From Acestrorhynchus altus (Eukaryota > Chordata > Actinopteri > Characiformes > Acestrorhynchidae): 64,000 nucleotides of DNA. The stretch covers positions 627,331-691,330 of the forward strand of contig CM067522.1 in assembly GCA_034509495.1 (NCBI GenBank), in the 5' to 3' direction. Made by a program: the position numbers and the translations under genes. Shown one piece after another: positions 24,541 through 36,508 of the stretch; the stretch's first letter is position 1, and each line of letters opens with the position of its first letter. Below the pieces are notes generated by a model. It ran no database searches. It saw only the letters and a program-made list of their open reading frames with translations, and had not been told where the DNA came from.

Positions 24541-24838
24541 GGGGCAGCGCCGCGCTGAGGACACAGCAGAGAGGGGCAGAGGAAGAGGCCTCGGCGGGGC
24601 AACAGGGCACCAGAACACCGCTGCTGCCCCACCTCCGCCCGCTCCACCTGCGGCTCCAGCTCCCGCGCCACCCGGACGCTGTTCGGGCACAATCGATCGT
24701 TGTGATCGGCTCTGATCGGCGCTGACCCACAGCTGACCAGAAGAGGCTGGAAACTCTTTGTGCGGATCAGAACCCGGACTGGTTCTCCTCCACCCCTCCG
24801 GATCCACTGCCCCAGCCTGCGCCCGCAGCTCTGCCCGG
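24541..24838 (+). other. atosb: Probable untranslated first exon of atosb
   Basis: GC-rich DNA downstream of the CpG promoter ends in a good donor, CCCGG|GTGAGTGG, at 24838/24839. The start coordinate is only a guess from the TTTAAA element. Short reading frames are present in both directions, but none resembles a known protein. If correct, the first intron is about 16.7 kb and joins the exon that carries the ATG. A matching transcript would confirm it. Confidence 0.5.
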
Positions 24839-25880
24839 GTGAGTGGCCTGCTCCGGCCTTCCTGCCTCCCTTTGTGCTGCTGAGCTCAGATCTGCTGGAC
24901 CATAACTTCCCCACGGTGGCACCACTGGGTCCCAGTGTCAGATCAGGCTCCTAGTGGAGGTATGCATGGTTGTCGTGGGTGCTGACCCTTCAGGAGGAGC
25001 TGTCTGGGCTGCTCTTGACCTGTGTCACTGCTGTGCAGGCTGGTCCAGCCCGGTCCAGCCTAGTCCCTTTATAATCTCCATGCATGCAAAGTGCTGCTGG
25101 TGGTCATCAGTATTCTGCAGGTGTGTTTCTGCATAGTGCATACTGGTTTAAGCACCGAAATCTGTGTGGATGCTGGCTTGTGCCACAGGGGATGGGACAG
25201 GGGGCATGCACGGTGCACAAAGCATGCAGAAGAACCCACTCCCACAGCTCCCGGCTGCAGGGGGGCGTTCTGGCTTGGGCTTTTGTCTGGCGTCTCCAGC
25301 CATGTCCAGCACTGAGCATTGTCTCCTTGATTCCCCCCCCTCTTTTACAGCTTAAAAGTGAGTGTGGTGGGCCCCCTTTTATGAAGCATACGAGAGCCGG
25401 GGGTATCGGTGTACTGGTGATAATGCACCAGTGAGCTCACAGTGTAATGCACGTTGGACTGCACTCGTTGCTGTAACAGCACAAAAGCATGGGTATAAAT
25501 AAGTGTGGGGGCGTGCGAGGTAGACAGACTGCCAGAAACGGTCACAGAGAGACAGGCGGGCAGACACCGGAGATGCGGTGAGTGAAGGGGGTCCGTTACG
25601 GGCCGGATGCCGGCCCTCACCGGCTTTGCGCAGAATGGTGGGCCGCAGGTCAGATCAGATGTATAGAGGGTGGCAGAGTGACAGCCCAGCACTGTAGATA
25701 TCTCCACCTGAGTTACGTCACATGCAGGAGTCAGGGAAGGATGGAGGAGGTCACTGAGTTCATTATAGATTTATGGAGCTGATTAAAGGGCCTGTGCCAT
25801 GGAAAGCGTTCTACACTTACTGTCAATACATATCTGCATCCAGAAGGACGCGTGGGATTGCTGTTCTAAAGGTGATCAAT
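24839..25880. other. Start of atosb intron 1
   Basis: GC-moderate unique sequence with a C tract at about 25336-25343. Overlapping short frames on both strands at 25084-25707 do not resemble known proteins. It includes the possible alternative promoter listed at 25494. Confidence 0.4.
25494..25577 (+). promoter_or_regulatory. Possible TATA-type alternative promoter and exon in atosb intron 1
   Basis: TATAAATA at 25494-25501 is followed about 75 bases later by a good donor, GCG|GTGAGTGAAG, at 25578. This is the arrangement expected for a short alternative first exon. There is no supporting coding sequence. Confidence 0.25.
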
Positions 25881-25884
25881 AACT

Positions 25885-26450
25885 GATGATAACTGTAGTC
25901 TGATCTGATCAATATTTATTGATCGACTCACACAGAGGTCGTGTCTCTCAGTACGGCATCTCACGCCAGACGTCTCCTAATGGTGTCCTGTGATGATCCA
26001 TCCCATGCAGCTTGAATGTTCTCACTCAGTTCTGCAGATGGTGTGGTAGGGGTGGAGTGTTGATAGAGCGTCCAATAGCGTCCACACATTTTCAATCAGG
26101 GACAGGTCTGGAGAGGAGACCGACCACGGCGTAGTATCTGTGTCTTCAAGACGAGATCTTGAGACGGCAGCAGTGTGTGGACGAGCGTCATCCTGGATGT
26201 GTGACAACAAACCGTTGATCTTGGTGCTGACCACGGTGCCTCCACGCACAGATTCGCTGGTTGTCTGTAAAGAGACAAAAGCAGGACTGGTCACTGATGA
26301 TGACCCGCTGCCATTCTGAGTGACTCCACGACAGTCTGGCACGACACCATTGCAGTTGGAGGCCCATCTACCCACCCAGTGAGAGCGCGACCAATTTTGC
26401 TCTCTCGGACTCGATGGCAAACGGCGCGTCAGGAAATGCGACTGGGTCTA
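25885..26450 (-). pseudogene. Tc1/mariner transposase relic
   Basis: The minus-strand frame contains NWSRSHWVGRW, HIQDDARPHTAAVSRSRLE and DTTPWSVSSPDLSLIENVW, the second and third acidic regions of a Tc1/mariner DDE core. The frame lacks the N-terminal part. The end 'gatctgatcaatatttattg atcg' matches the ends of the copies at 10590 and 31216. Confidence 0.85.
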
Positions 26451-26569
26451 ATTTGTCCGGCGACTACTTAGTCCAACACTTGTCTCTAAACGAGGAAAAT
26501 ACTGGAAAATCCAAAAAGAGGTCAAAGCAGATGTTTAGCTGATGTCCAGGCGTGTCTTATTGGGCCCTT

Positions 26570-27090
26570 TTTCCCAACACTGCTGCCCTTCTGCCTTCCG
26601 TCCTGTCCACTGTAGGGACTGTGATCTAGGGACCATATATGATCCCTATATTGTGCTTTAATGTACAGAATACTTATTAGGGGACCACTTTATAAAGTGC
26701 TTCAGTGAAGGGACTCGTGATTTAGGGGACTATTTTGTACACTCTATAGTCCTTTCATGTAGGGATTACTGATTAGGGCGCGTCTTGGGTTCCGTGTCTA
26801 TAGGGCTTCAATGTAGGGAACAGTGAACAAGGCTGTGTTTCTCAACCCTGGTCCTGGAGGCACCCCTGCCCTGCACAGTGTACAGCTTTCTGTTTTCCCA
26901 ACAGCCCTGATTCAGCTTAGCAACTCATCACCACACCCTTTCATAGTTGCAGGGGCGGAGCTAAAGCGGGGAATTCACAACAGCGTGTAGGGAAGGGGTG
27001 CGTCCAACACCAACGTTGAATTAGGGCACCATTTATATACCCTGTTTAGTGCTTCAATGTAGGGAACAATGATTAAGGGAGGGTTTCTGT
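26570..27090. mobile_element. Interspersed repeats: 'agggaacagtgattaggg' family split by a second repeat
   Basis: The phrase 'tgtagggaacagtgattagg' recurs with variants from 26610 to 27080. At about 26825-26960 it is interrupted by 'ttctcaaccctggtcctgga ggcacccctgccctgcacag', a very common fish repeat. Possibly one element nested in another. Confidence 0.5.
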
Positions 27091-27544
27091 TCACTATAAT
27101 GGTGTGACACTGGGGGCATTGGTGACCCTGTTTGACCCATCAGACGTGTGATGGTACATCATGTCCAGAGCTGATCTGGGTCTTCAGACCGCTGTTTAGG
27201 GCAGTTTTAAAGAGATAATTACTGTCCGTCTCACGTTCTTCACCAAACGTCCTGCTCTTCCAGACTCTGGCCGTGGACGAGGTTTGCTCCCGTGTGGATG
27301 TGTTACTCGTGTTTAGCACATCATGCATCAGTGCTCTAAAGAGATACTACAGGTAAACAGAATGTACACACGGTGTTCCCTCCCCGTCCTCAAATGCAGT
27401 CGTTCAGTCCAGACATGTTTGGAGTCTGATGTTCGCTTGTCCAGATTTCCATCAGCTGTGAGGATCGTGGAGCTGAAGCCGTGAGCGCTGGGGACATGAA
27501 TCATCACTATGACTGTATGAATTACTGTTGTCTATAAACACACA

Positions 27545-27840
27545 TGGACAGACATATGGGGACACCCGCTGTATTGAAGAGTCTATCCAGGTTTTGTCGG
27601 AGTAACCGTCTCTACTGTTTGGAGCATTGTTGTGAGGATTTGATTGGATTCAGCAACAAGAGCATTAGTGAGGTGGTGCTGGATGAAGCTCCATCATGAC
27701 CCTCTTATCGCCCTCTTAACCCTACCTCTAGTGCTTCCCTACAGGGACAAGGCAAGCTGTGTGCATTTGCACATCCGTGTCAGCGATGACGTTTGGAGAT
27801 CTAGTGAATGTTGGAGGTGGCAGCAGCTTGGAGTCGCCAT
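27545..27840 (+). mobile_element. Tc1-derived MITE-like repeat
   Basis: Contains 'ggagcattgttgtgaggatt tgattgg', 'cagcaacaagagcattagtg' and 'gtgcatttgcacatccgtgt cagcgatga', all diagnostic blocks of the family. Its ends are decayed. Confidence 0.6.
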
Positions 27841-28214
27841 TCTGTCCATGCTATCGTTTAAAATAGCTCAGGAACTCCTCAGCATGCTGACCTCTGGAGC
27901 AGCTCTGATAATATCTCCTCCTGTTAAACTGTGTGATTAACCCTCCATTGACCATCATTTCTGCCAGATCATTAACACTGTGATGTGAAGATCAAACTTA
28001 CTTCACGTCAGAAACGGTCATCAATAATAAACCCATCACTGGAGGAATGAACACCAGTTCAACCAGGATTAAACAGTGTTCCATCTTTTAGATCTGAATA
28101 AAAACATGGTGGCTCACAAAGCACAGCGTTGGCCTTTAGAGCTTCAGGTTCAGAAGATGACTCAGTTTATGCTTGTAACGCTTCAGATGATTCTCCTCCA
28201 GCTCACTGCACCTT

Positions 28215-28300
28215 TCAGCTGTGTGACTGGTTTAAATTTACATTCGTGGCATTCAGGAGACGCCCTCATCCAGAGCGACCTACAACAGTGCTTTGCTGTT
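28215..28300 (+). mobile_element. Teleost retroposon tail
   Basis: 'tttacattcgtggcattcag gagacgccctcatccagagc gacctacaa' matches the familiar fish SINE/LINE tail (GGCATTT..CAGACGC..TTATCCAGAGCGACTTACAA). Fragment only. Confidence 0.55.
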
Positions 28301-28429
28301 CACTCAGTAAAGATCCTTAACCAGTAGACGATGCTTGATCCAGAGGTTCCTCACGTTTAGACCTGTTTGAAAAACAAATGTCAGAATGGAGACCAACACG
28401 ATACAGTATAAATATAAACCTTAATGAGC

Positions 28430-28740
28430 TAAAGGCTCTGAAAGAGACGGTCTGCAGTCTGTGCTTGAGGGACTCAGAGAAGTTCCAGAACTGGATGCTT
28501 GTCTTCCTTGCGATTTGAGGGACGGTTGGTCAAGCCGAGCTGTACTTGAGTCCAGAAGGGCTTATGGTACAGCTCGAGTTATGACCATTGCCATCATGTA
28601 CAGAGGTGCCGGTCCAGTTCTGGCTTTGTAGACCAGCATCAAGATTCTGAATCTGAATTTGGAGACATTGAAGACAAGCCGCTGCATTCTGGATGAGTTG
28701 AAGGGACTGAACAAGCTCTCTGGGTGGTTTACAGTCTTCC
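28430..28740 (-). pseudogene. LINE ORF2 3' relic
   Basis: The two minus-strand frames give LVQSLQLIQNAAACLQ and RLVFNVSKFRFRILMLVYKA followed by RTGPAPLYMMAM. Fish LINE (L2/CR1-like) reverse-transcriptase ends have the pattern QLIQNAAARLVFN...IRFK.L.L.YKA..G.AP.Y. The frame switches between the two parts, so it is decayed. Confidence 0.75.
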
Positions 28741-29683
28741 TGATTGTCCCTCTTTTGAAGTGTTTTTTTTTTTTTTCTAAATACAGAGAAGGTCCCTTCC
28801 TCAGTGAGGTCCACTGGGTTTGTTTGAAGGTCATAATCATGGTAGGGATGATTATGTGCATCTCTCGCTCTCAGCTCGTCCCTGTTTAACAGGCAAGGCC
28901 ATCTTTAGTCTCTGCTGTGAATAAAAAGACCTGCTATTCTAGTTACTGTTGCCATCTTCACCAGGCCTGTCGCTCCATATGTGTAAGGCAGATGTTTCGT
29001 GTGTGGCCAGTCAGCCCAAATGACCAACGTGACTCAACTGGTCGACCAGCATGACAACCAGTTTAGGATGACGAGGCAGTCATGCTGGAATACTGGCTAA
29101 ACCTGAAAATGAAACCGTACCCTGAGGGCAAACAGCTGGCAGCACAGCGCGTCTGAATATCCAAACCAGTTTGGACCAGCAATCAGTTACTGTTCCTGAT
29201 CACCTTTATGGTGTAGATCCACCCTTGACCGCTGCTGTCACTCCACTGGTGTGATTCAACAGGTTTGTGCACGGTGAACTCAGGACTTTGAGGAGCTGCT
29301 GGAGGGAACTTCCATGAACCTTTAAGAAGAACACGACTACCTTTTTGAAGATGACCGATTGTCCCGGGAGAGGTGGAGGGGAAGCTTGGGAGTGTCCTTC
29401 TTTCCTGGAGTTGGAAGGGAAGGCCCGTTGAGTGAAAGTGGTCATTCAGCACCGTATTAAGAGCAGAACAGAGGCCCAGGCCTCCGCGAGCCATTCCAGT
29501 GCGGAATGTGGGTTGGAGGCCTCGCCGGTCCGAGCCGTGGTATTTATGTTGGAATATTGCGGATAATGATTACTGAATCCTGTAGTCATAGCTGAGCTTG
29601 TTTGGTAGCTCGATGCCGGAGCTCCGGGGAGCAGGCGGTAATTTGTCATTTCTGTTCATCACTGAACGCTGATATGACTCTTT

Positions 29684-29690
<7 letters not shown>
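28741..29690. other. atosb intron 1, no firm element
   Basis: Contains 'gtcgaccagcatgacaacca gtttagg' at about 29040, a motif of degraded fish repeats also near 22740. Otherwise unique sequence without a paired-splice coding exon. Confidence 0.35.
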
Positions 29691-29727
<37 letters not shown>

Positions 29728-29941
29728 AGTATAAGCAGCAAAATCCTCACATCCCCCTCCCCCATACCTCCATAAGCCTTCAAGCTGTCCTTGGTTTGTG
29801 TGTGTGAGAGAGTGAGAGAGAGTGTGTAAGAGTGTGTTTTGAAGGGCAGTGTGAGGTGGCTGTTTGTTCATCAGTGTCATACAGTAATCTCTGTGGAATG
29901 ACTAACCTTAATCTCTAATGCTTATCGCCCCATTCACTTTA

Positions 29942-30000
<59 letters not shown>

Positions 30001-30133
30001 AGGCCATAGGTCATGTATATGTCCTGTAGCCTGTGTGTGTGTGTGTGAGAGAGAGAGACAGTTTTCTATTTATAGTGCGTAATCTGTGAAATGAGACCCA
30101 ATGGACAAGTCTTATATAGATGTAATAAATTGA

Positions 30134-30195
<62 letters not shown>
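29690..30195. repeat. (CT)n and two long (CA)n microsatellites
   Basis: (CT)n at 29690-29722, (CA)n at 29944-29999 and (CA)n at 30136-30191. Confidence 0.9.
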
Positions 30196-30197
<2 letters not shown>

Positions 30198-30319
30198 CAG
30201 ATGTTGCTGTGCTGATGTCCAAAAACATACCATCCTCATGTTAACCATTCCTTTCCCCCCCATCTGTCTCTCTCTCTCTCTTGGTTGGTTGGATAATCAA
30301 GCTCTTTGGTTAATGGCTG

Positions 30320-30660
30320 GAGTCAAGGGTGTTGTTTGGGTAAAGTTAGGGGTGTTTGTACAGTTTGAGGGGGTGTTGTTTGGGTAGAGTCAGGGGGGGT
30401 GTTTGGGTAGAGGCAGGGGTGTTTGTACAGTTTGCGGGGGTGTTTGGGTAAAGTTAGGGGTGTTTGGGTAGAGGCAGGGGTGTTTGTACAGTTTGCGGGT
30501 GTTGTTTGGGTAGAGGCAGGGGTGTTGTTTGGGTAGAGGCAGGGGTGTTGTTTGGGTAGAGGCAGGGGTGTTGTTTGGGTAGAGGCAGGAGTGTTTGTAC
30601 AGTTTGCGGGTGTTGTTTGGGTAGAGTCAGGGGTGTTGTTTGGGTAGAGGCAGGGTCTTG
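30320..30660. repeat. GT-rich minisatellite, 'gtttgggtagaggcaggggt'
   Basis: About 14 copies of a roughly 22-bp unit with alternates 'gtttgtacagtttgcgggtg'. In atosb intron 1. From 30661 to 31110 I see only unique sequence with some 'gtgggcggag' variants. Confidence 0.85.
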
Positions 30661-31110
30661 TGCTTAACAGGGTAATTGGGTCAGGTAGAGTCGGGGTTGA
30701 GGTAGGGTCAGCGTTAGACTAAAAAACACTTGGTGAGGAGATGAGGAGAACAGTGGCCTTCAGTTTAAATCCGGGAGGGGCAGGTGTAGTGTTCTGGAAT
30801 CTAAGGAACCAGCATGAGTGGCCCTTAACTGACCCCTTCCTGTAGAAGGATCAGGTGCAGGCGAGTCACAAGTGGGCGGAGTTATAGGTCAGCAGCATTG
30901 TTAGTGGGTGAGGCCATGAGCTTGTGGAGATATACATGGGCAGGACCATAACTATACAGGGTTTGATGGGCAGAGTAGTGGTGGGTGGGGCATAGCAGTG
31001 GGCATGAACAGAACCATGAATGGAGGCAGAAGGTGGTGGGACCAGAAGTAGAACTGAGGCTGATGTGTTAATGCTGCACAACCTTCTCCTAGGATATACT
31101 ATGTCCAGTC

Positions 31111-31510
31111 TGTCCGAACCTCAGCACTGCTGTGTCTGATCCACTCGCACCAGAGCAACACACACTAACACACCACCACCAGTGGTCCAACGCTGGTCCA
31201 CACACTGCTGCTGTCTCAAGATCTCGCCTTGAAGACACAGATACTACGCCGTGGTCGGTCTCATCTCCAGACCTGTCCCTGATTGAAAATGTGTGGGACG
31301 CTATTGGACGCTCTATCAACACTCCACCCCTACCACACCATCTGCAGAACCGAGTGAGAACATTCAAGCTGCATGAGATGGATCATCACAGGACACCGTT
31401 AGGAACCTCTACACCTCCACGCAGAGACGTCTGGCGTGTTGCGTTAAACCCGACGCCGTCCTGAGAGACACCACGTCTGTATGAGTAGATCAATAAATAT
31501 TGATCATATC
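31111..31510 (+). mobile_element. Tc1/mariner 3' part fused to another repeat
   Basis: The frame reads SRSRLEDTDTTPWSVSSPDL then SLIENVWDAIGRSINTPPLP, the C-terminal part of a Tc1/mariner DDE transposase. It ends with 'gatcaataaatattgatca'. The first 80 bases (31111-31190, 'cagcactgctgtgtctgatc cactcgcaccag') belong to a different family also at 47630. The junction looks like an insertion or deletion. Confidence 0.8.
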
Positions 31511-31654
31511 AGTGCAGTCAAATTAATGATGAGGTGAAGACACACTAAGGAGTGTGTGTGTTGGAGTCCTCCAAGCGGCTGTGGTCTGGCACGTCTTAGA
31601 CACGCCCCACTTTACCTTACATGGAGATGGAGTGCAAAGACTCTAAGGGGAAGC

Positions 31655-31657
31655 AAG

Positions 31658-31708
<51 letters not shown>

Positions 31709-31755
31709 AGTGACTGCTTTCAATTCCATTCTGAAACATGGCTCATCTCAAGCGG

Positions 31756-31818
<63 letters not shown>

Positions 31819-32066
31819 TATGTAGGGTTGACAAATTCATTTTTGGCAAAACAACTGCTTCTTCCACCGCACACACATCCCCCACGGCCCCTTGCTTTCA
31901 ATTCACTGTGTGTAAACAGACACTTGCTCTAGCTGTGTGTGTGTATGAGTGTGTATGAGTGTGTATGAGTGTGTATGAGTGTGTATGAGTGTGAGATACC
32001 ACACCTTATTCAGAAGCTGCAGGCTGAATTGCATGAGCACCAGCCTGCTTGCACACTGTTGCTTGC

Positions 32067-32144
<78 letters not shown>

Positions 32145-32145
32145 T
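31655..32145. repeat. Cluster of (GT)n and (CA)n microsatellites
   Basis: (GT)n 31659-31698, (CA)n 31759-31818, (GTGTATGA)n at about 31938-31992 and (CA)n 32070-32141. Confidence 0.9.
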
Positions 32146-32279
32146 ACATACGCTTGTCAGTGCTGCTATATCTGTGAGGACTTCCGTTGACTCTGTGTGA
32201 CTGTAGGCTGGTAATGCTACACCTAAACCTAACTCTAACGTCCAACAGCAAAGAACTGGAACCTTAGACTAATAGCTGC

Positions 32280-32648
32280 TGACTGGGGTTGTGGTTGGTG
32301 GAGTCTGGAAGGAGGGGGTTGTGAACTGGTGGAGTCTGGAAGGAGGGGTTGTAGACTGGTGATCTGGAAGGAGGGGGTGGTAGACTGGTGGAGTCTCTGG
32401 AAGGAGGTGGTGGACTGGTGGTGGAGTCTGGAAGGAGGGTGAAGTGAACTGGTGGAGTCTGGAAGGAGGGTTGGCAGACTGGTGGAGTCTGGAAGGAGGG
32501 TGTGGGCTGGTGGAGTCTGGAAGGAGGGGGGTGTGAGCTGGTGGAGTCTGGAAGGAGGGGGGTTGTAGACTGGTGGAGTCTGGAAGGGGGGGTTGTAGAC
32601 TGGTGGAGTCTGGGGGTTTGCTTTCCTATCATTAATGGGGACAGTGGG

Positions 32649-32719
<71 letters not shown>

Positions 32720-32720
32720 G
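32280..32720. repeat. Minisatellite 'ctggtggagtctggaaggag' and (CA)n
   Basis: About 11 copies of a roughly 31-bp unit, 'gactggtggagtctggaagg' + 'agggggttgta', at 32280-32610, then (CA)n at 32651-32716. Confidence 0.9.
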
Positions 32721-32799
32721 CAAGCAGTCATTCTGGCAGAGCTCATTGTGAACACGATTGTGTTCTGATGTACCTGCTCAGCTGTGAACTTCCTTTTTC

Positions 32800-32976
32800 T
32801 ACACACACACACACACACACACACTTTCAGAGTGTAAAGGGCTATTTTGCTCGGGCAGGTGCAAAAGAGTTTCACTGAGAATGTTTAAACACACAAGAGC
32901 ATAAATGTGTGTGTGTGTGTGAGAAGAATCAGAGAAAAACAAGCATACCACAGCCTGCAGTTGCTGATGCCCAGGA

Positions 32977-33031
<55 letters not shown>

Positions 33032-33448
33032 GCACTGTATACATGCCTTTGCAAAACAGGCAGAGCAGGTGGGTGGAGCTGTGACGGTTATGTTTGCATT
33101 TCAACCAATCAGGATGAGAAGAGCTGTCTACAAGCACATTCCCAGCATCCAATCAGGTATCAACTAGCAAGGCCCGCCCAGCAAGATAACTGACTGAAAG
33201 CAGAGAACCAGCTGTAGAGATAGAGAGAGAGAGAGAGGCAGACAATCAAACATGTGGAAGGGAGTGAGTGAGTGAGGTAAAGCGAGAGAGAGAAGCAGCT
33301 GTGAGAGAGAGAAGTAGGAAATGAAAGTGAGAGAGAGAGAGAGATGCTGGCTAAGAGTAAAGAGGTGAACTAGACTCATTGTGTCCAAGTTATTTGGAGA
33401 GAGAAGGCCAAGTGAGGGAGCGAGAGAAAAAGAGGGGTGACAGAGTTT

Positions 33449-33480
<32 letters not shown>
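32800..33480. repeat. (CA)n, (GT)n and (GA)n patches
   Basis: (CA)n at 32802-32823 and 32976-33028, (GT)n at 32906-32920 and 33451-33479, and scattered GAGAGA patches at 33220-33340. No gene. Confidence 0.85.
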
Positions 33481-33481
<1 letters not shown>

Positions 33482-33689
33482 ACCAAAGGGAGCCTGAGAG
33501 ACTTTTGTGTGAGTTATTGAGAGAGAAGAGAGAGATATGAGGGGGAGGGGGTGGGGGGTGTGAGGCAAGCTGGGCATAAGAATAGCAAGAGAGAAGGGTG
33601 AGAAGACACTTGTTGCATGAATAAGTGAGAGTGTGCATAAACAGTGTGATCTGACAGGCCTTGTGAGAACTCTTCAGCAGGACGCTTTT

Positions 33690-33830
33690 TAATCTCTCTC
33701 TCTCTGTCTCTCTCTCTCTGTCTCTGTCTCTCTCTGTCTCTGTCTCTCTGTCTCTGTCTGTCTCTCTCTCTGTCTTCTGTCTGTCTCTCTCTCTGTCTCT
33801 CTGTCTGTCTCTCTGTCTGTCTCTCTCCGA
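33690..33830. repeat. (CT)n/(CTGT)n tract
   Basis: About 140 bp of TCTCTGTCTC repeats, immediately followed by an acceptor-like CGACTTTAG (see the possible exon at 33839). Confidence 0.85.
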
Positions 33831-33838
33831 CTTTAGGC

Positions 33839-33941
33839 CTCCTCTTCCACACACAGCTTGTCCAGCTCTGGAGCTGGCCGGGATCTGGACAGAGAGCGAG
33901 AGAGTGAGTGAGAGGAAGAGGAGTAGAGGAGTGATACAGAG
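33839..33941 (+). other. Possible untranslated internal exon of atosb
   Basis: A 150-base CT-rich tract ends in CGACTTTAG (acceptor-like), and about 100 bases later GAGAG|GTGAGTC makes a good donor. No reading frame of interest lies between. This could be a 5'UTR exon, or chance next to a simple repeat. Confidence 0.25.
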
Positions 33942-34139
33942 AGGTGAGTCAGAGCTGCTGTATGTCACATGTCACTCCTGTCTTTAAAACCTCTTAACAA
34001 CTTTACGGGAGAATCACGACACTGACACACAGGTTACAGTCAGTCAGAACAACAGTCAGACTCAACTCCATTACAGTCAGAATCTGCACAAGGCTTTTGC
34101 ATCAGGATGTTTTCTAACATGTGTGTGTTTTTATGGACT

Positions 34140-35730
34140 TACTATACATATACTGCCTGCATTTTAATAACATTAATATCAGAATGAATCTCTAATATCA
34201 TTAATATCAGAATGAATCTCTAATAACGAATTAATATCGAATGGATCTCTAATATCATTATCAGAATGAATACTCCTAATAGCGTTAATACTCAGAATGA
34301 ATCTCTAATATCATTCATATCAGAATGAATCTCTAATATCATTCATATCAGAAATGAATCTCTAATATCATTAATATCAGAATGAATCTCTAATAACATT
34401 AATATCAGACTGAATCTCTAATAACATTAATATCCAGAATGAATCTCTAATAACGTTAATATACAGAATGAACCTCTAATAATGTTAATATCCAGAATGA
34501 ATCTCTAATAACATTAATATCCAGAATGAATCTCTAATAACATTAATATCCAGGAGCCAGTCTCCTAATAACATTAATATCCAGAATGAATCTCTATGCT
34601 CGTTAATATCCAGAATGAATCTCTAATAACGTTAATATCAGAATGAATCTCTAATAGCGTTAATATCAGAATGAATCTCTAATAACATTAATATCAGAAT
34701 GAATCTCTAATAACGTATCAAATGAATCCTCTAATATAGTTAATATCCAGAATGAATCTCTAATATCGTTAATATCCAGAATGAATCTCTAATAACGTTA
34801 ATATCAGAATGAATCTCTAATAACGTTAATATCAGAATGAATCTCTAACCGCGTTAATATCGAGATAGATCTCTAATATCGTTAATATCCAGAATGAATC
34901 TCTAATATCGTTAATATCCAGAATGAATCTCTAATAACGTTAATATCCAGAATGAATCTCTAATAACGTTAATATCCAGAATGAATCTCTAATATCGTTA
35001 ATATCCAGAATGAATCTCTAATATCGTTAATATCCAGAATGAATCTCTAATATCGTTAATATCCAGAATGAATCTCTAATATCGTTAATATCAGAATGAA
35101 TCTCTAACCGTTAATATCAGAATGAATCTATGCGTTAATATCCAGAATGAATCTCTATGCGTTAATATCAGAATCTCTAATAAACGTTAATATCGAATGA
35201 ATCTCTAATAGCGTTAATATCCAGAATGAATCTCTAATAACGTTAATATCCAGAATGAATCTCTAATAGCGTTAATATCCAGAATGAATCTCTAATATAG
35301 ATTAATATCCAGAATGAATCTCTAATAGCGTTAATATCCAGAATGAATCTCTAATAGCGTTAATATCCAGAATGAATCTCTAATACCGTTAATATCCAGA
35401 ATGAATCTCTAATATAGATTAATATCCAGAATAGATATATCGTTAATAGCCAGAATGAATCTCTAATACGTTAATATCAGAATGAATCTCTAATACCGTT
35501 AATATCCAGAATCTAATATCGTTATATCAGAATGAATCTCTAATACCGTTAATATCCAGAAAGAATCTCTAATAACGTTAATATCCAGAATGAATCTCTA
35601 ATACCGTTAATATCCAGAATGAATCTCTAATAACGTTAATATCAGAATGAATCTCTAGTAACGTTATATCCAGAATGAATCTCTAATAGCGTTAATATCA
35701 GGAATGAATCTCAATAGCGTTCATATCTGT
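34140..35730. repeat. 1.6-kb minisatellite, 29-bp unit
   Basis: About 55 copies of 'ttaatatccagaatgaatct' + 'ctaataacg'. Variants alternate between 'atatcag' and 'atatccag', and between 'aacg', 'atcg' and 'agcg'. In atosb intron 1. Confidence 0.92.
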
Positions 35731-35739
35731 TGAATTATT

Positions 35740-36315
35740 TACTTAATACTCGGAGTGTGGTCAGGTTAATCCTGCCTTCGGAATTAATGTGTGGAATTAA
35801 TGAATGTTACCGTCGTCACGCTTCGGAGAACAATGTGGAGTGTGGTCTGGTCAGATAAATCACGCTTCGGAAGTATGGAGTAATAGTCATTGCGTCATCC
35901 TTCCGGAGGTGTGTGGAAGTAATGGTCTGGTCAGGTAAAATCACGCTTTCGGAGAATTAATGTGGAAATTAGCAAATCTGTCGTCACGCTCGGAGGTGTG
36001 TGGAGTGTGGTCAAGATCGTCACGCTCTGAGGTGTGTGGAGTGTAGTGTGGTGTGATGGGGCAGTTGTAGCTGCTGGGTGGGATCTGGGAATGACTGAAA
36101 CTGTCAACTGGAATTGAGGAATCAGCTGTTCCGGAGTGTTCTGACACTGTACTGTAGTGTTACTACACTGTGTGTTTACTGTCGCAGGTCAGACCGGTCT
36201 GATTGGCTGAGGCGAATGATGACATAATAGAGTCTCTGGTGGTGTAGATAAAGCTGCCCTCCTCCACCCACGACCGCTCAGATAAGGTCCAGCACGTTTC
36301 ACACTCTTCACTACA

Positions 36316-36363
<48 letters not shown>

Positions 36364-36480
36364 TGTTGGTATGACGTAATGACTTCCACAGAAGGCTCAC
36401 AGTGTTGAAATGTCACAGTGACACACACACACATACACACACATACTAATACTACAACAGTATAATTAACCTGTGAAAGC
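35740..36480. repeat. Short direct repeats and (GT)n
   Basis: Degenerate copies of 'tcacgcttcggaggtgtgtg gagtgtggtc' at about 35750-36055, then (GT)n at 36319-36361 and a (CA)n patch at 36420-36445. No coding exon. Confidence 0.7.
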
Positions 36481-36508
36481 AAGCCGTTTCTTTATGTATA
36501 CACACAGC

